Of a DNA stretch of 10,019 bases, positions 1 through 7,005 are shown one piece after another; the stretch's first letter is position 1; each line of letters opens with the position of its first letter. The stretch is from positions 1 through 10,019 of the forward strand of contig JBEKEO010000102.1 in NCBI GenBank assembly GCA_050013795.1. The letters are read 5' to 3'. The stretch is from CAWHOW01 sp050013795 (GTDB lineage Bacteria; Bacteroidota; Bacteroidia; Bacteroidales; CG2-30-32-10). A model generated the notes under the pieces. That model had not been told where the DNA came from and searched no databases. It saw only the letters and a program-made list of their open reading frames with translations. The translations under genes were made by a program, and so were the position numbers.

Positions 1-647
1 TTCAATAATTTATTTGCCTGCTGATATGCCTCTTCCTGCTTGCGTAACAATCCAACAATGAAATTTGTCATATACACCAAGACATAGGAAGTAAATGTAA
101 AAATTGTAAGAGTTTCAATAATATATGACTTGTCAAGATACAAATGATATTCAGCTACTCTATGCACCCAAAGACTATAATGATTTATAATACCTGAATA
201 CTCTATCAACGCCAGAGTCCATAACATCAGCAAGCCTATTGTTGCCTGAATGTAACTATCCATCTTTTTTAGCAATATGCTTGCAATGACCATATGAAAA
301 ATAAAACAAACAAAAATGGGGTTTTCAATACCACCTGAAAAATGGATTATAGTTGCTAAAGCAAGAAGATCAAATGAAATTTGACAATTGATAATTCTGC
401 TTACAAGTCTCTGGAATCTTTCTTTAAACCGAAGATGCTTAAAAACACTTAAAAATTTCAGAGAAATAATGTTTTCTAGGCTTAAAGCAATAGCGACAAT
501 ACAAAAAGCAATATCCTGAACCTGAACTTTAAAAATATATTTTGCTGAAAAAGTTGCTATGAAGACCCATACTATAGCAATCCATCTGAGTCTGATTAGC
601 CAATAAGCCCCGTTGATATATTTAATATTTTGAGGAATTAACTCCAC
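1..647 (-). CDS. Sensor histidine kinase, N-terminal membrane domain (partial, 3' end outside window)
   Basis: The minus frame is open from a GTG at 645-647 to the window edge, giving 215 residues of an unfinished protein. Hydrophobic stretches lie at about residues 20-40, 43-63, 88-103, 111-126, 133-150 and 176-201, so six membrane segments. After the last one the chain turns charged (RKQEEAYQQAN), as expected for the linker into the kinase core, which is not in the window. A GGIENPI motif at residues 105-111, between segments 3 and 4, matches in place and form the GGxxNPF quinone-site motif known from RegB/PrrB redox kinases. The two ATGs just upstream are out of frame and soon hit stops, and the next in-frame ATG is near residue 119, so GTG is the best start. 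It lies six bases after the response regulator stop, in the same frame, so translation is probably coupled. The kinase identity rests on the membrane architecture and the neighbour; the H and ATP-binding boxes are not visible. Confidence 0.72.
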   Translation of the reverse strand, partial: MELIPQNIKYINGAYWLIRLRWIAIVWVFIATFSAKYIFKVQVQDIAFCIVAIALSLENIISLKFLSVFKHLRFKERFQRLVSRIINCQISFDLLALATIIHFSGGIENPIFVCFIFHMVIASILLKKMDSYIQATIGLLMLWTLALIEYSGIINHYSLWVHRVAEYHLYLDKSYIIETLTIFTFTSYVLVYMTNFIVGLLRKQEEAYQQANKLL

Positions 648-653
648 ATCATT

Positions 654-1052
654 TTATAATGAAAGAAGTCTTTCTATTTCGGCAAGTAATGCCTGTGGTG
701 TAGCAGGTTTTTCCAGGTAACCATCCGCTTTTATTTGGTCAGTATTACCAACTGCTGATTTGAAATTCACACCTGTTTTCTGGTCAATGCCGGTGTAAAG
801 TAGAACAGGAATCCTTTCATATCCCGGAGTACTTTTAATTTCAAGAGAAAAGTCGAAACCATCAGACATACTTTCCATCATTACATCAAGAATAATAAGA
901 TCAGGCTTAAATTCTTCAAGTTTTTTCCCTCCTTCATGCTTGCAATTCGATGCAGTTACTATATAACCTTTTGATTCCAATATTACCTGAATAGCCCTTG
1001 TAATATCAGGGTCATCATCAATAATTAGAATTCTGGCTTTTCCCTTTTCCAT
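654..1052 (-). CDS. Single-domain response regulator (CheY-like receiver)
   Basis: A 132-residue receiver domain with nothing attached. The acidic pocket is D12-D14 in LIIDDDP, the phosphoacceptor is D56 in LIILDVMM, the conserved Thr is T87 in LLYTG, and the conserved Lys is K115 in YLEKP. Full length for a stand-alone receiver is about 120-130 residues, so no DNA-binding output domain is missing by truncation. It probably acts as a phosphotransfer intermediate or through protein contact. It shares a transcript with the kinase that follows six bases downstream and is divergent from the regulator-hdr-mvh operon. No Shine-Dalgarno sequence is visible before the ATG. The partner kinase is inferred from adjacency. 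Confidence 0.9.
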   Translation of the reverse strand: MEKGKARILIIDDDPDITRAIQVILESKGYIVTASNCKHEGGKKLEEFKPDLIILDVMMESMSDGFDFSLEIKSTPGYERIPVLLYTGIDQKTGVNFKSAVGNTDQIKADGYLEKPATPQALLAEIERLLSL

Positions 1053-1107
1053 AACAGTGTTAAAAATTTCTAAAACCTATTGCCAATTAAATGTTTCAAT
1101 GATTTTT

Positions 1108-1135
1108 CAAAGATAAAAATTATTTCTCAAACAAA
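1108..1135 (-). promoter_or_regulatory. Candidate promoter for the response regulator/kinase pair
   Basis: Read on the minus strand, 1115-1108 is TATCTTTG, a full match to the Bacteroidota -7 consensus TAnnTTTG. A TTTG at 1135-1132 lies 16 bases upstream, somewhat closer than the usual 19-21 for the -33 element. Transcription would start about 50 bases before the regulator ATG. In such AT-rich DNA the match could be chance. Confidence 0.3.
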
Positions 1136-1239
1136 AAAAACGTTTGTATTTTTAATTTAACATTAAGATTTATTTATCAAATTATTAAATTGATTCGTCT
1201 ATAACATTACTAACTTTCCGAAATATCTTTTTTCAATTG

Positions 1240-1257
1240 ATGCGGAAAAACCCGCAT
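1240..1257. promoter_or_regulatory. Inverted repeat ATGCGG-N6-CCGCAT, possible operator
   Basis: A perfect 6-bp inverted repeat with a 6-base spacer (AAAAAC). It stands out because it is GC-rich inside a region of very low GC. It is about 100 bases upstream of the Crp-type gene and 190 upstream of the response regulator. It could bind a dimeric regulator or form a short hairpin. No T-run follows, so it is not a normal terminator. Confidence 0.35.
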
Positions 1258-1300
1258 ATAGTCGTGTAGTTATCCCCAATCATTTAACGGAGTTACTCTA

Positions 1301-1331
1301 TTTCTCACCTTATTTCATACATATACTTTTA
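1301..1331 (+). promoter_or_regulatory. Candidate promoter of the regulator-hdr-mvh operon
   Basis: TACTTTTA at 1324-1331 is one base from TAnnTTTG. TTTC at 1301-1304 lies 19 bases upstream in the -33 position. The start site would fall within about 25 bases of the ATG, giving a very short leader. It is weak evidence alone, but the -7-like part overlaps the inverted repeat at 1327-1341. Confidence 0.2.
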
Positions 1332-1341
1332 CATTGTAAAA
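1327..1341. promoter_or_regulatory. Palindrome TTTTAC-ATT-GTAAAA, candidate operator
   Basis: A perfect 6-bp inverted repeat with a 3-base centre, ending 16 bases before the ATG of the Crp-family gene. Dimeric Crp/Fnr regulators bind sites with dyad symmetry. A site here would overlap the likely promoter and fit autorepression. The sequence is AT-rich, so chance is possible. No second copy was found upstream of the response regulator. Confidence 0.35.
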
Positions 1342-1357
1342 AGAATAAGGATTTGAA

Positions 1358-2056
1358 ATGAATACATTCAGTTTAAATAATAAAAGTTCAAAAAGAAAAT
1401 TCGATTTAAAGAAGCCCGAAGCAATTGCTTTATTTGAATTATTTCAAAAGACTCTATTACAATTAAAATCCAACCAAATTCTTTTCAAAAAAAATACTTT
1501 ACCTAAAGGTATATACTATATAAGCAAAGGTACAATAAAAATCGTTACAACTGATGCTAAAGGTAAAGAAATAATACTTCAAAATTCTCAGGCAGGAAGT
1601 TTATTGGGGCTGAATGCCCTTATGAAAGGGAAACAACATTATTATTCTGCTTTAGCCTCTGTTTCATCAGAAATTCTATTTATTTCAAAAAAAGATTTTA
1701 TGCAATTACTCTCATCAAACCCGGTGGTCTCAAAATATATTCTTATCAACCTTTGTAAACAGCTTGAAGATACTGAAAGCATAATTGAGGAATATTATTC
1801 TGAAAATGAATCAAGAATCGCTGAGGCATTGGTCATTTTAACAAATTCAAAACAAGCCGATCTTTTAAATTCTCATAAAATTTCAGTAAGCAGTCTTTCC
1901 GGAATTACAAGCATTGCAGCCCAGCAGACAAAGCAAATTCTTATTGATTTTGAAGAAAGAAAACTAGTTACAGTAAACAGGAACATTATAATATCAGCCA
2001 ATATTGAAGGGCTTAAAATTTTATGTAAAATAAAAAAACAAAAAATAACAACTTAA
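1358..2056 (+). CDS. Crp/Fnr-family transcriptional regulator
   Basis: 232 residues, normal length for the family. Residues about 25-125 form the cyclic-nucleotide-binding-type beta roll (LPKGIYYISKGTIKIV, then GSLLGLNALMKG and SALASVSSEILFISKKDF). A dimerisation helix follows (about 130-158) and then a winged helix-turn-helix at about 172-215 (ISVSSLSGITSIAAQQ, then a wing near LVTVNRNIII). There are only two cysteines, both in the C-terminal two thirds, so it is not an FNR-type Fe-S sensor. The Arg-Ser cAMP contact of E. coli Crp is not apparent; Tyr-Ser stands there. The recognition helix has QQTKQ where many relatives have a RETVSR-like sequence, so its DNA site is probably not standard. 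The gene ends 13 bases before hdrC and is likely cotranscribed with it. Its signal and targets are unknown. Confidence 0.88.
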   Translation: MNTFSLNNKSSKRKFDLKKPEAIALFELFQKTLLQLKSNQILFKKNTLPKGIYYISKGTIKIVTTDAKGKEIILQNSQAGSLLGLNALMKGKQHYYSALASVSSEILFISKKDFMQLLSSNPVVSKYILINLCKQLEDTESIIEEYYSENESRIAEALVILTNSKQADLLNSHKISVSSLSGITSIAAQQTKQILIDFEERKLVTVNRNIIISANIEGLKILCKIKKQKITT

Positions 2057-2069
2057 ACATTTGACAACA

Positions 2070-2663
2070 ATGAAAACGGAAAAGTTGAATTTTCCTTATC
2101 AGGAAATAAAACACGAATCAGAACTTGATAAGGAATTTGGAAATAAAATAGCTAAAGAAGCCCATGGCGAAAAGCTCTTTGGTTGTATTCAGTGCGGAAA
2201 CTGCAGCGCAGCTTGTCCATTGAGTATTTATATGGATTACACTCCTAGAAAAATCATCGCTATGGTAAGAGCAGGGTTTAAAAAAGATGTCCTTACAAAC
2301 AGAACAGTCTGGCTTTGCGCTTCATGTTACAATTGCACAGTTGAATGCCCTAAAGGCATTAAAATTACTGAAGTAATGTATGCATTAAAAAGAGAAGCCA
2401 TTGCCAACAAAATCTATCCGAAAGGATTTACTGTTCCAATTATGGCAAGTACATTTTTCAATGAAGTAAAGAAAAAAGGGAGGATCAACGAAACTACATT
2501 GCTTATGAACTATTATCTGAAATCAAATATTTTCAAGTCTCTTTCATATGCAATGCTTGCTCTGAGATTATTCAAAAATGGTCGTTTGTCCCTATTTGAA
2601 AAAGGCTTGAAAGACAGAAAAAATTTACAGAAACTTCTTCAGAAAGAAGTAAAATCAAACTAA
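2070..2663 (+). CDS. hdrC: Heterodisulfide reductase subunit C (two [4Fe-4S] ferredoxin subunit)
   Basis: 197 residues from the ATG at 2070. A TTG nine bases earlier is in frame but less likely. Two cluster motifs are visible: C39-C42-C45-C49-P (CIQCGNCSAACP) and C83-C86-C89-C93-P (CASCYNCTVECP), each CxxCxxCxxxCP. The spacing between them and the helical C-terminal tail (about 110-197) are typical of HdrC. The protein is soluble and carries electrons from the HdrA flavin to HdrB. It is the first structural gene of the operon, 13 bases after the Crp-type regulator and 12 before hdrB. No Shine-Dalgarno sequence precedes it, unlike hdrB. GlpC- or LutA/B-type proteins share the ferredoxin fold, but the flanking hdrB and hdrA settle the assignment. 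Confidence 0.93.
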   Translation: MKTEKLNFPYQEIKHESELDKEFGNKIAKEAHGEKLFGCIQCGNCSAACPLSIYMDYTPRKIIAMVRAGFKKDVLTNRTVWLCASCYNCTVECPKGIKITEVMYALKREAIANKIYPKGFTVPIMASTFFNEVKKKGRINETTLLMNYYLKSNIFKSLSYAMLALRLFKNGRLSLFEKGLKDRKNLQKLLQKEVKSN

Positions 2664-2675
2664 GGAGGATAAAAA

Positions 2676-3542
2676 ATGAAATATTTATATTACCCGGGAT
2701 GTTCGCTGAAATCATCAGGTAAATCCTACGAAGAATCGCTGCTCTCAGTTTTTAAGAAACTGAACGTACCCATCGAAGAAATCAATGACTGGAACTGTTG
2801 CGGAGCAACAAATTACATGTCAATTAATGAAGACAATGCTATTGTTCTTACAGCAAGAAATCTTGCTTTGGCTGAAAAACAGGATAAAGGAGCACATATT
2901 ATAGCACCATGCAGCGCATGTTTCATGGGTTTGCTTAAAACACAAAATTACCTTGAAAATGAGCCTGCAACAAAGGAGTCTGTTTTTCAGAGCCTGAAAA
3001 AGATTGGGCTTAATTTTGAGAATACGGTGAAAGTCCGTCATCCGCTTGATGTCCTAACAAATGATATTGGGTTAGATGCTATCAGAGATAGTGTATTCGA
3101 ACCACTTAAAGGGCTTAAAGTTGTTTCATATTACGGCTGCCAACTGGTAAGGCCATATTCACCTTTCGATGATGCAAGAGACCCTCACACCATGGATGAC
3201 ATTGTAAAAGCATTAGGAGCAGAACCAGTTGACTGGTCGCTGAAAACAAGATGCTGCGGCGGAAGCATGACGAGCACCATTTCAGACATCGGGTTCAGGC
3301 TGAACTTCCTTCTTCTGAAAGAAGCAAAAATACGTAAAGCTGATGTTATCATCACTTCATGTCCTTTGTGCCAGTTCAACCTGGAATGTTTTCAGGAAAA
3401 AATTTCCAAGAAGTTTGGTGAAGATGTGAAAATTCCCGTAATGTATTTCACCCAGTTAATGGGACTTGCATTTGGTATCAATGAAAAAGAAATCGGATTA
3501 CAAAGAACGTTATCACCTGAATTAAGTTTAGTAAAAAATTAA
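2676..3542 (+). CDS. hdrB: Heterodisulfide reductase subunit B (CCG-domain catalytic subunit)
   Basis: 288 residues, usual length. It contains two complete CCG domains (CxnCCGxmCxxC). The first has C9, C41-C42-G43 and C79xxC82. The second has C155, C193-C194-G195 and C229xxC232. In methanogen HdrB these ten cysteines hold two noncubane [4Fe-4S] clusters where the CoM-S-S-CoB disulfide is split. All ten are present here, so catalytic competence is likely, although the substrate in a bacterium must differ. A strong AGGAGG at 2663-2668, seven bases before the ATG, supports the start. It is cytoplasmic with no membrane segment. It accepts electrons from HdrC. Confidence 0.94.
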   Translation: MKYLYYPGCSLKSSGKSYEESLLSVFKKLNVPIEEINDWNCCGATNYMSINEDNAIVLTARNLALAEKQDKGAHIIAPCSACFMGLLKTQNYLENEPATKESVFQSLKKIGLNFENTVKVRHPLDVLTNDIGLDAIRDSVFEPLKGLKVVSYYGCQLVRPYSPFDDARDPHTMDDIVKALGAEPVDWSLKTRCCGGSMTSTISDIGFRLNFLLLKEAKIRKADVIITSCPLCQFNLECFQEKISKKFGEDVKIPVMYFTQLMGLAFGINEKEIGLQRTLSPELSLVKN

Positions 3543-3557
3543 CGGAGGAAAAATATA

Positions 3558-5549
3558 ATGTCAACAATTAAAGATATCAGAATAGGTTTTTACATATGCC
3601 ATTGCGGACATAATATTGCAGGCGTTGTAGATGTTAAATCAGTTGCAGAATATGTATCGAAACTTCCCAACGTAATAGTATCGAAAGATTACAAGTACAT
3701 GTGTTCCGACCCTGGACAGGAACTTATTCAGAAAGATATTAAAGAATTAAAATTAAACAGGATAGTTGTCGCTTCCTGTTCACCTCTTCTGCATGAACCC
3801 ACATTCAGAGCTGCAACTGCAAAAGCAGGGCTGAACCAGTATTTTATGCAGATGGTAAATATCAGGGAAAATACTTCCTGGGTGCATGAAGATAAAGAAG
3901 CAGCCACACTTAAAGCAAAAGACCTGGCAAGAGCAGCAGTTCACAGAGTAGCTTTTCATAAATCGCTGGAGAAGAGAAGTGTTCCTGTGAACCCTGCTGT
4001 ACTCATTGTCGGCGGAGGAATTTCAGGCATATCGGCAGCATTAACACTCGCAAATGCCGGAAAGAAGGTTTACCTTGTGGAAAAAGATGCTACCATTGGT
4101 GGCTATATGGCAAAGTTCGATAAAACTTTCCCTACACTTGATTGCGCTGCCTGTATCCTGACACCAAAAATGTCATCCGTACTCAAGCACCCGAACATTA
4201 CATTATGGACATGGTCGGAAATTGCTAATGTTGAAGGGTTTGTAGGAAATTACAAAGTAACTGTCACCAAGAAACCACGCTATATTAAAGAAGAACTTTG
4301 TGTTGGTTGTCTCGCTTGTATTGATGCCTGTATTTATAAAGAAGGCAAATTCTATGACGAATTCAACTTCGGATTATCTAAAAGGAAACCTGTTTATATC
4401 CCATTTCCACAGGCAACTCCACAGGTTGTTGTAGTGGATGATCAAACCTGTATCCATTTTAAAACAGGGAAATGCTCACAGGGATGCGCTAAAGCATGCG
4501 ACAGAAATGCGTTTGACTTTAATCAGAAACCTGAAAATGTCGAGATCAATGTTGGAACTGTAATTCTTACTACTGGCTTCCAGCCTCATGACCCTATTAA
4601 ATCGTCAAATTACGGATATGGAAAATATCCAAATGTTTTCACTTCACTTGAAGTTGAACGTTTGGTCAATGCTTCTGGTCCGACAGAAGGACATGTAGTT
4701 CTAAGAGACGGAAAAACAGAACCCAAAAGTATCGCTATCGTTCATTGTGTTGGATCAAGAGATGAAAAGACCAATAAATGGTGTTCACGTGTTTGCTGCA
4801 TGTATTCACTGAAACTTGCTCATCTCCTGAAAGAACATACAGGAGCGGAAATATACAATTTCTATATCGATATGAGGACTCCTGGTAAAGGATATGAAGA
4901 ATTTTACGACAAGCTGTTGAATGAAGGAGTTCAGTTTATCCGTGGTCGTGTTTCCGAAGTCACCGACTGGGCCACAACAGAATCTGAAGAAGGCAAACTT
5001 ATCATCCGTGCTGAAGACACTATGATCGGTGTTGTCCGCAGAATTCCGGTTGATATGGTTGTGCTTTCCGTTGGACTTGAGCCGGGAAAAGACGCACAGG
5101 ATATTCGCAAAAAATTCAATATTTCCTGTTCAACCGAAGGCTTCTTCCTTGAAAGACATCCAAAACTTGCACCTGTTAGTACATTCACTGATGGGGTATT
5201 TATTGCCGGCGCATGCCAGGGGCCTAAAGATATACCTGACAGTGTTGCACAGGCCGGTGCAGCAGCAGCAGAAGCTTTAGCACTGATTGATGCAGGTCAT
5301 GTTGAACTTGAACCAAATACCGCTTTCATCAACGACGAAAGATGTTGCGGCTGCCAGGTTTGTGTGAATATGTGTCCATACAGTGCCATTACTTTTAATG
5401 CAGATAAAAAGACTTCATCAATAAACGAAGCTCTATGTAAAGGTTGCGGAACCTGTGTGGCATCATGCGGTTCGGGAGCCATATCACAGAACCTGTTTGA
5501 TGATGAAGAAATTATCAATGAAATTAAAGGACTTCTAGTATTAGAATAA
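3558..5549 (+). CDS. hdrA: Heterodisulfide reductase subunit A (FAD, electron-bifurcating)
   Basis: 663 residues, the single-copy HdrA length. An N-terminal Fe-S domain has C14, C16, C49 and C74 (YICHCGHNIAG, YMCSDPG, VASCSP). The FAD Rossmann motif GGGISG is at 152-157 with E175 at the end of the second strand. The HdrA-specific DCAAC (C196, C199) follows at the flavin. A ferredoxin-like insert at about 247-325 has cysteine groups CVGCLACIDAC and CSQGCAKACD. The thioredoxin-reductase-like part resumes to about residue 585. Two C-terminal CxxCxxCxxxC clusters (C596-C606 and C627-C637) end the protein. In the family, HdrA splits electron pairs from hydrogenase between ferredoxin and HdrBC. GGAGG at 3544-3548 supports the start. 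No truncation is seen. QmoA is related but lacks this full domain set. Confidence 0.95.
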   Translation: MSTIKDIRIGFYICHCGHNIAGVVDVKSVAEYVSKLPNVIVSKDYKYMCSDPGQELIQKDIKELKLNRIVVASCSPLLHEPTFRAATAKAGLNQYFMQMVNIRENTSWVHEDKEAATLKAKDLARAAVHRVAFHKSLEKRSVPVNPAVLIVGGGISGISAALTLANAGKKVYLVEKDATIGGYMAKFDKTFPTLDCAACILTPKMSSVLKHPNITLWTWSEIANVEGFVGNYKVTVTKKPRYIKEELCVGCLACIDACIYKEGKFYDEFNFGLSKRKPVYIPFPQATPQVVVVDDQTCIHFKTGKCSQGCAKACDRNAFDFNQKPENVEINVGTVILTTGFQPHDPIKSSNYGYGKYPNVFTSLEVERLVNASGPTEGHVVLRDGKTEPKSIAIVHCVGSRDEKTNKWCSRVCCMYSLKLAHLLKEHTGAEIYNFYIDMRTPGKGYEEFYDKLLNEGVQFIRGRVSEVTDWATTESEEGKLIIRAEDTMIGVVRRIPVDMVVLSVGLEPGKDAQDIRKKFNISCSTEGFFLERHPKLAPVSTFTDGVFIAGACQGPKDIPDSVAQAGAAAAEALALIDAGHVELEPNTAFINDERCCGCQVCVNMCPYSAITFNADKKTSSINEALCKGCGTCVASCGSGAISQNLFDDEEIINEIKGLLVLE

Positions 5550-5566
5550 TATAAAAACATAACATT

Positions 5567-6019
5567 ATGGAAACAACAGTAAAAACAAACGAACAATGGA
5601 CACCAAGAATCGTTGCATTCTTTTGCAACTGGTGTACGTACACTGCATCAGATCTTGCAGGTGTATCCAGATTAAGATACGCTCCCAGCACCCGCGTGGT
5701 AAGGGTGATGTGCTCAGGCCGCATTGACCCGGAATTCATTATGGAATCATTCGCCGATGGCGCCGATGGAATTCTTATCGGCGGATGCCATCCCGGTGAT
5801 TGCCATTATTCTGAAGGAAACTATAAATGCTTAAGGCGCTTTAAACTTCTTCAGAAATATCTAGATCAGATGGGAATTGAAAAAGACCGTCTGAGACTGG
5901 AATGGATAAGTGCCAGCGAAGGCAAAAAACTGCAGGAAGTTGTCAATGAAATGACTGAACAGATCAGGCAGTTGGGACCTTCAAAAATTAAAGAAACAGT
6001 TGAAACCATTGAAAGATAA
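5567..6019 (+). CDS. mvhD: Hydrogenase/Hdr linker subunit MvhD ([2Fe-2S] protein)
   Basis: 150 residues, normal for MvhD. Conserved cysteines are C20 and C23 (FFCNWCTYTASD), C49 (VMCSGRIDP) and C74 with C79 (GGCHPGDCHY). In the family these bind a [2Fe-2S] cluster and form a redox-active disulfide. MvhD wires the hydrogenase MvhAG to HdrA. It lies 17 bases after hdrA and 11 before mvhG. No Shine-Dalgarno sequence precedes this ATG, in contrast with hdrA before it and mvhG after it, so it may depend on coupling with hdrA. MvhD also occurs with formate dehydrogenases, but here the hydrogenase genes follow directly. Confidence 0.94.
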   Translation: METTVKTNEQWTPRIVAFFCNWCTYTASDLAGVSRLRYAPSTRVVRVMCSGRIDPEFIMESFADGADGILIGGCHPGDCHYSEGNYKCLRRFKLLQKYLDQMGIEKDRLRLEWISASEGKKLQEVVNEMTEQIRQLGPSKIKETVETIER

Positions 6020-6024
6020 GGAGG
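6018..6024 (+). promoter_or_regulatory. Ribosome binding site of mvhG, overlapping the mvhD stop codon
   Basis: AAGGAGG begins within the TAA stop of mvhD and sits six bases before the mvhG ATG. This fixes the mvhG start and suggests that termination on mvhD feeds initiation on mvhG. Confidence 0.8.
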
Positions 6025-6030
6025 AAATAA

Positions 6031-7005
6031 ATGGGAACGAATGACAAGCCAAAACTGAAGCTGGCCGTCTATTGGGGTGCAGCCTGCGGTGGATGCTGTG
6101 TTTCCGTGCTCGACGTACACGAAAAACTTTTCGATGTCATAGCACATGCAGACTTAGTATTCTGGCCTATTGCCCTTGATGTTAAATACAAGGATGTGGA
6201 AGAAATGCCCGACAAGCATATTGATGTCACGCTGTTCAACGGCGCCGTAAGGAATAGCGAAAACGAACATATGGCAAAAGTGCTCAGGCAAAAATCAAAA
6301 ATACTGATCGCTTACGGATCGTGCGCACATATGGGAGGAATTCCCGGACTTGCTAACTTTTCGAATAAGGAAGACCTTTTCAAAAGAGTGCATGAACAAA
6401 GCGAATCGCTTGACAATCCAAAAAAAGTCAGACCTACACCTGAAGTTGATGTAAAAGAAGGCCACCTGCATATTCCTACATTCTTCAATGATGTTATGCC
6501 TCTGAACCAGGCAGTGGATGTGGATTATTATCTGCCGGGATGCCCGCCGCAGACCGAAAGGCTTGTGGAAGTATTCATGGCTGTGGTAACAGGTGCACAA
6601 CTTCCTCCCAAGGGATCAGTTTTAGGCGCTTTGAATAAAGTTCAGTGCGATGATTGCAAACGTAAAAAATCCGATAAAAAAGGAATCGTAAAATTCTATC
6701 GTCCATGGGAAGTGAAGGACGATGGCGAAACCTGCCTTAATGAACAGGGAATCCTTTGCATGGGACCGGCAACAAGAGGCGGATGCGGTGTACGCTGCAT
6801 CGAAGGGAATGCTCCCTGCCGCGGTTGCTATGGAACACTTGACGATATTCCCGATCCGGGCGCCAAGATATTATCTGCCATTGCATCCATGATGGAAGGC
6901 AAGGAAGATACTGAAATTGATGAAGCAATGGAAACAATCGTTGACCCGGCCGGGACATTTTACCGCTACAGTTTACCCGGCTCTAAATTAAGGAGGAAAC
7001 AATAA
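6031..7005 (+). CDS. mvhG: [NiFe] hydrogenase small subunit, group 3c (MvhG)
   Basis: 324 residues. The proximal cluster ligands are visible: C19 and C22 (WGAACGGC), C98 (AYGSCAHMGG) and C171 (LPGCPPQ). The remaining clusters are built from C206, C209, C243, C252, C256, C263 and C266 (CDDCKRKK, ILCMGP, GGCGVRCIEG, APCRGC), matching the three-cluster F420-non-reducing hydrogenase type. There is no twin-arginine signal and no membrane anchor, so the enzyme is cytoplasmic, unlike uptake hydrogenases. It passes electrons from the NiFe site in MvhA to MvhD. Its stop codon overlaps the mvhA start by one base. Confidence 0.95.
   Translation: MGTNDKPKLKLAVYWGAACGGCCVSVLDVHEKLFDVIAHADLVFWPIALDVKYKDVEEMPDKHIDVTLFNGAVRNSENEHMAKVLRQKSKILIAYGSCAHMGGIPGLANFSNKEDLFKRVHEQSESLDNPKKVRPTPEVDVKEGHLHIPTFFNDVMPLNQAVDVDYYLPGCPPQTERLVEVFMAVVTGAQLPPKGSVLGALNKVQCDDCKRKKSDKKGIVKFYRPWEVKDDGETCLNEQGILCMGPATRGGCGVRCIEGNAPCRGCYGTLDDIPDPGAKILSAIASMMEGKEDTEIDEAMETIVDPAGTFYRYSLPGSKLRRKQ
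6991..6996 (+). promoter_or_regulatory. Ribosome binding site of mvhA inside the end of mvhG
   Basis: AGGAGG lies eight bases before the mvhA ATG and encodes the RR pair near the C-terminus of MvhG. It confirms the overlapping TAATG start at 7005. Confidence 0.85.

Larger units (their letters stand above)
1053..1357. other. Divergent intergenic region between the two-component genes and the hydrogenase operon
   Basis: A 305-base, very AT-rich stretch without a credible ORF or recognisable RNA gene. It must hold the promoters for both directions. It contains a candidate minus-strand promoter near 1108-1135, an inverted repeat at 1240-1257, and a second inverted repeat at 1327-1341 just before the regulator start. 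Another loose repeat, CAAAC followed by an A-run and GTTTG, spans about 1128-1145 and is too simple in sequence to trust. Confidence 0.7.

Noticed and set aside
1128..1145. CAAAC/GTTTG inverted repeat around a run of A
   Set aside because: Low-complexity sequence; such a match is expected by chance in AT-rich DNA.
2061..2069. TTG start for hdrC, adding three residues
   Set aside because: An ATG lies nine bases later, and neither has a Shine-Dalgarno site; ATG is the simpler choice.
5297..5739. Minus-strand ORFs overlapping the hdrA end and mvhD
   Set aside because: They are antisense to well-supported genes with conserved cysteine motifs and show no family features.
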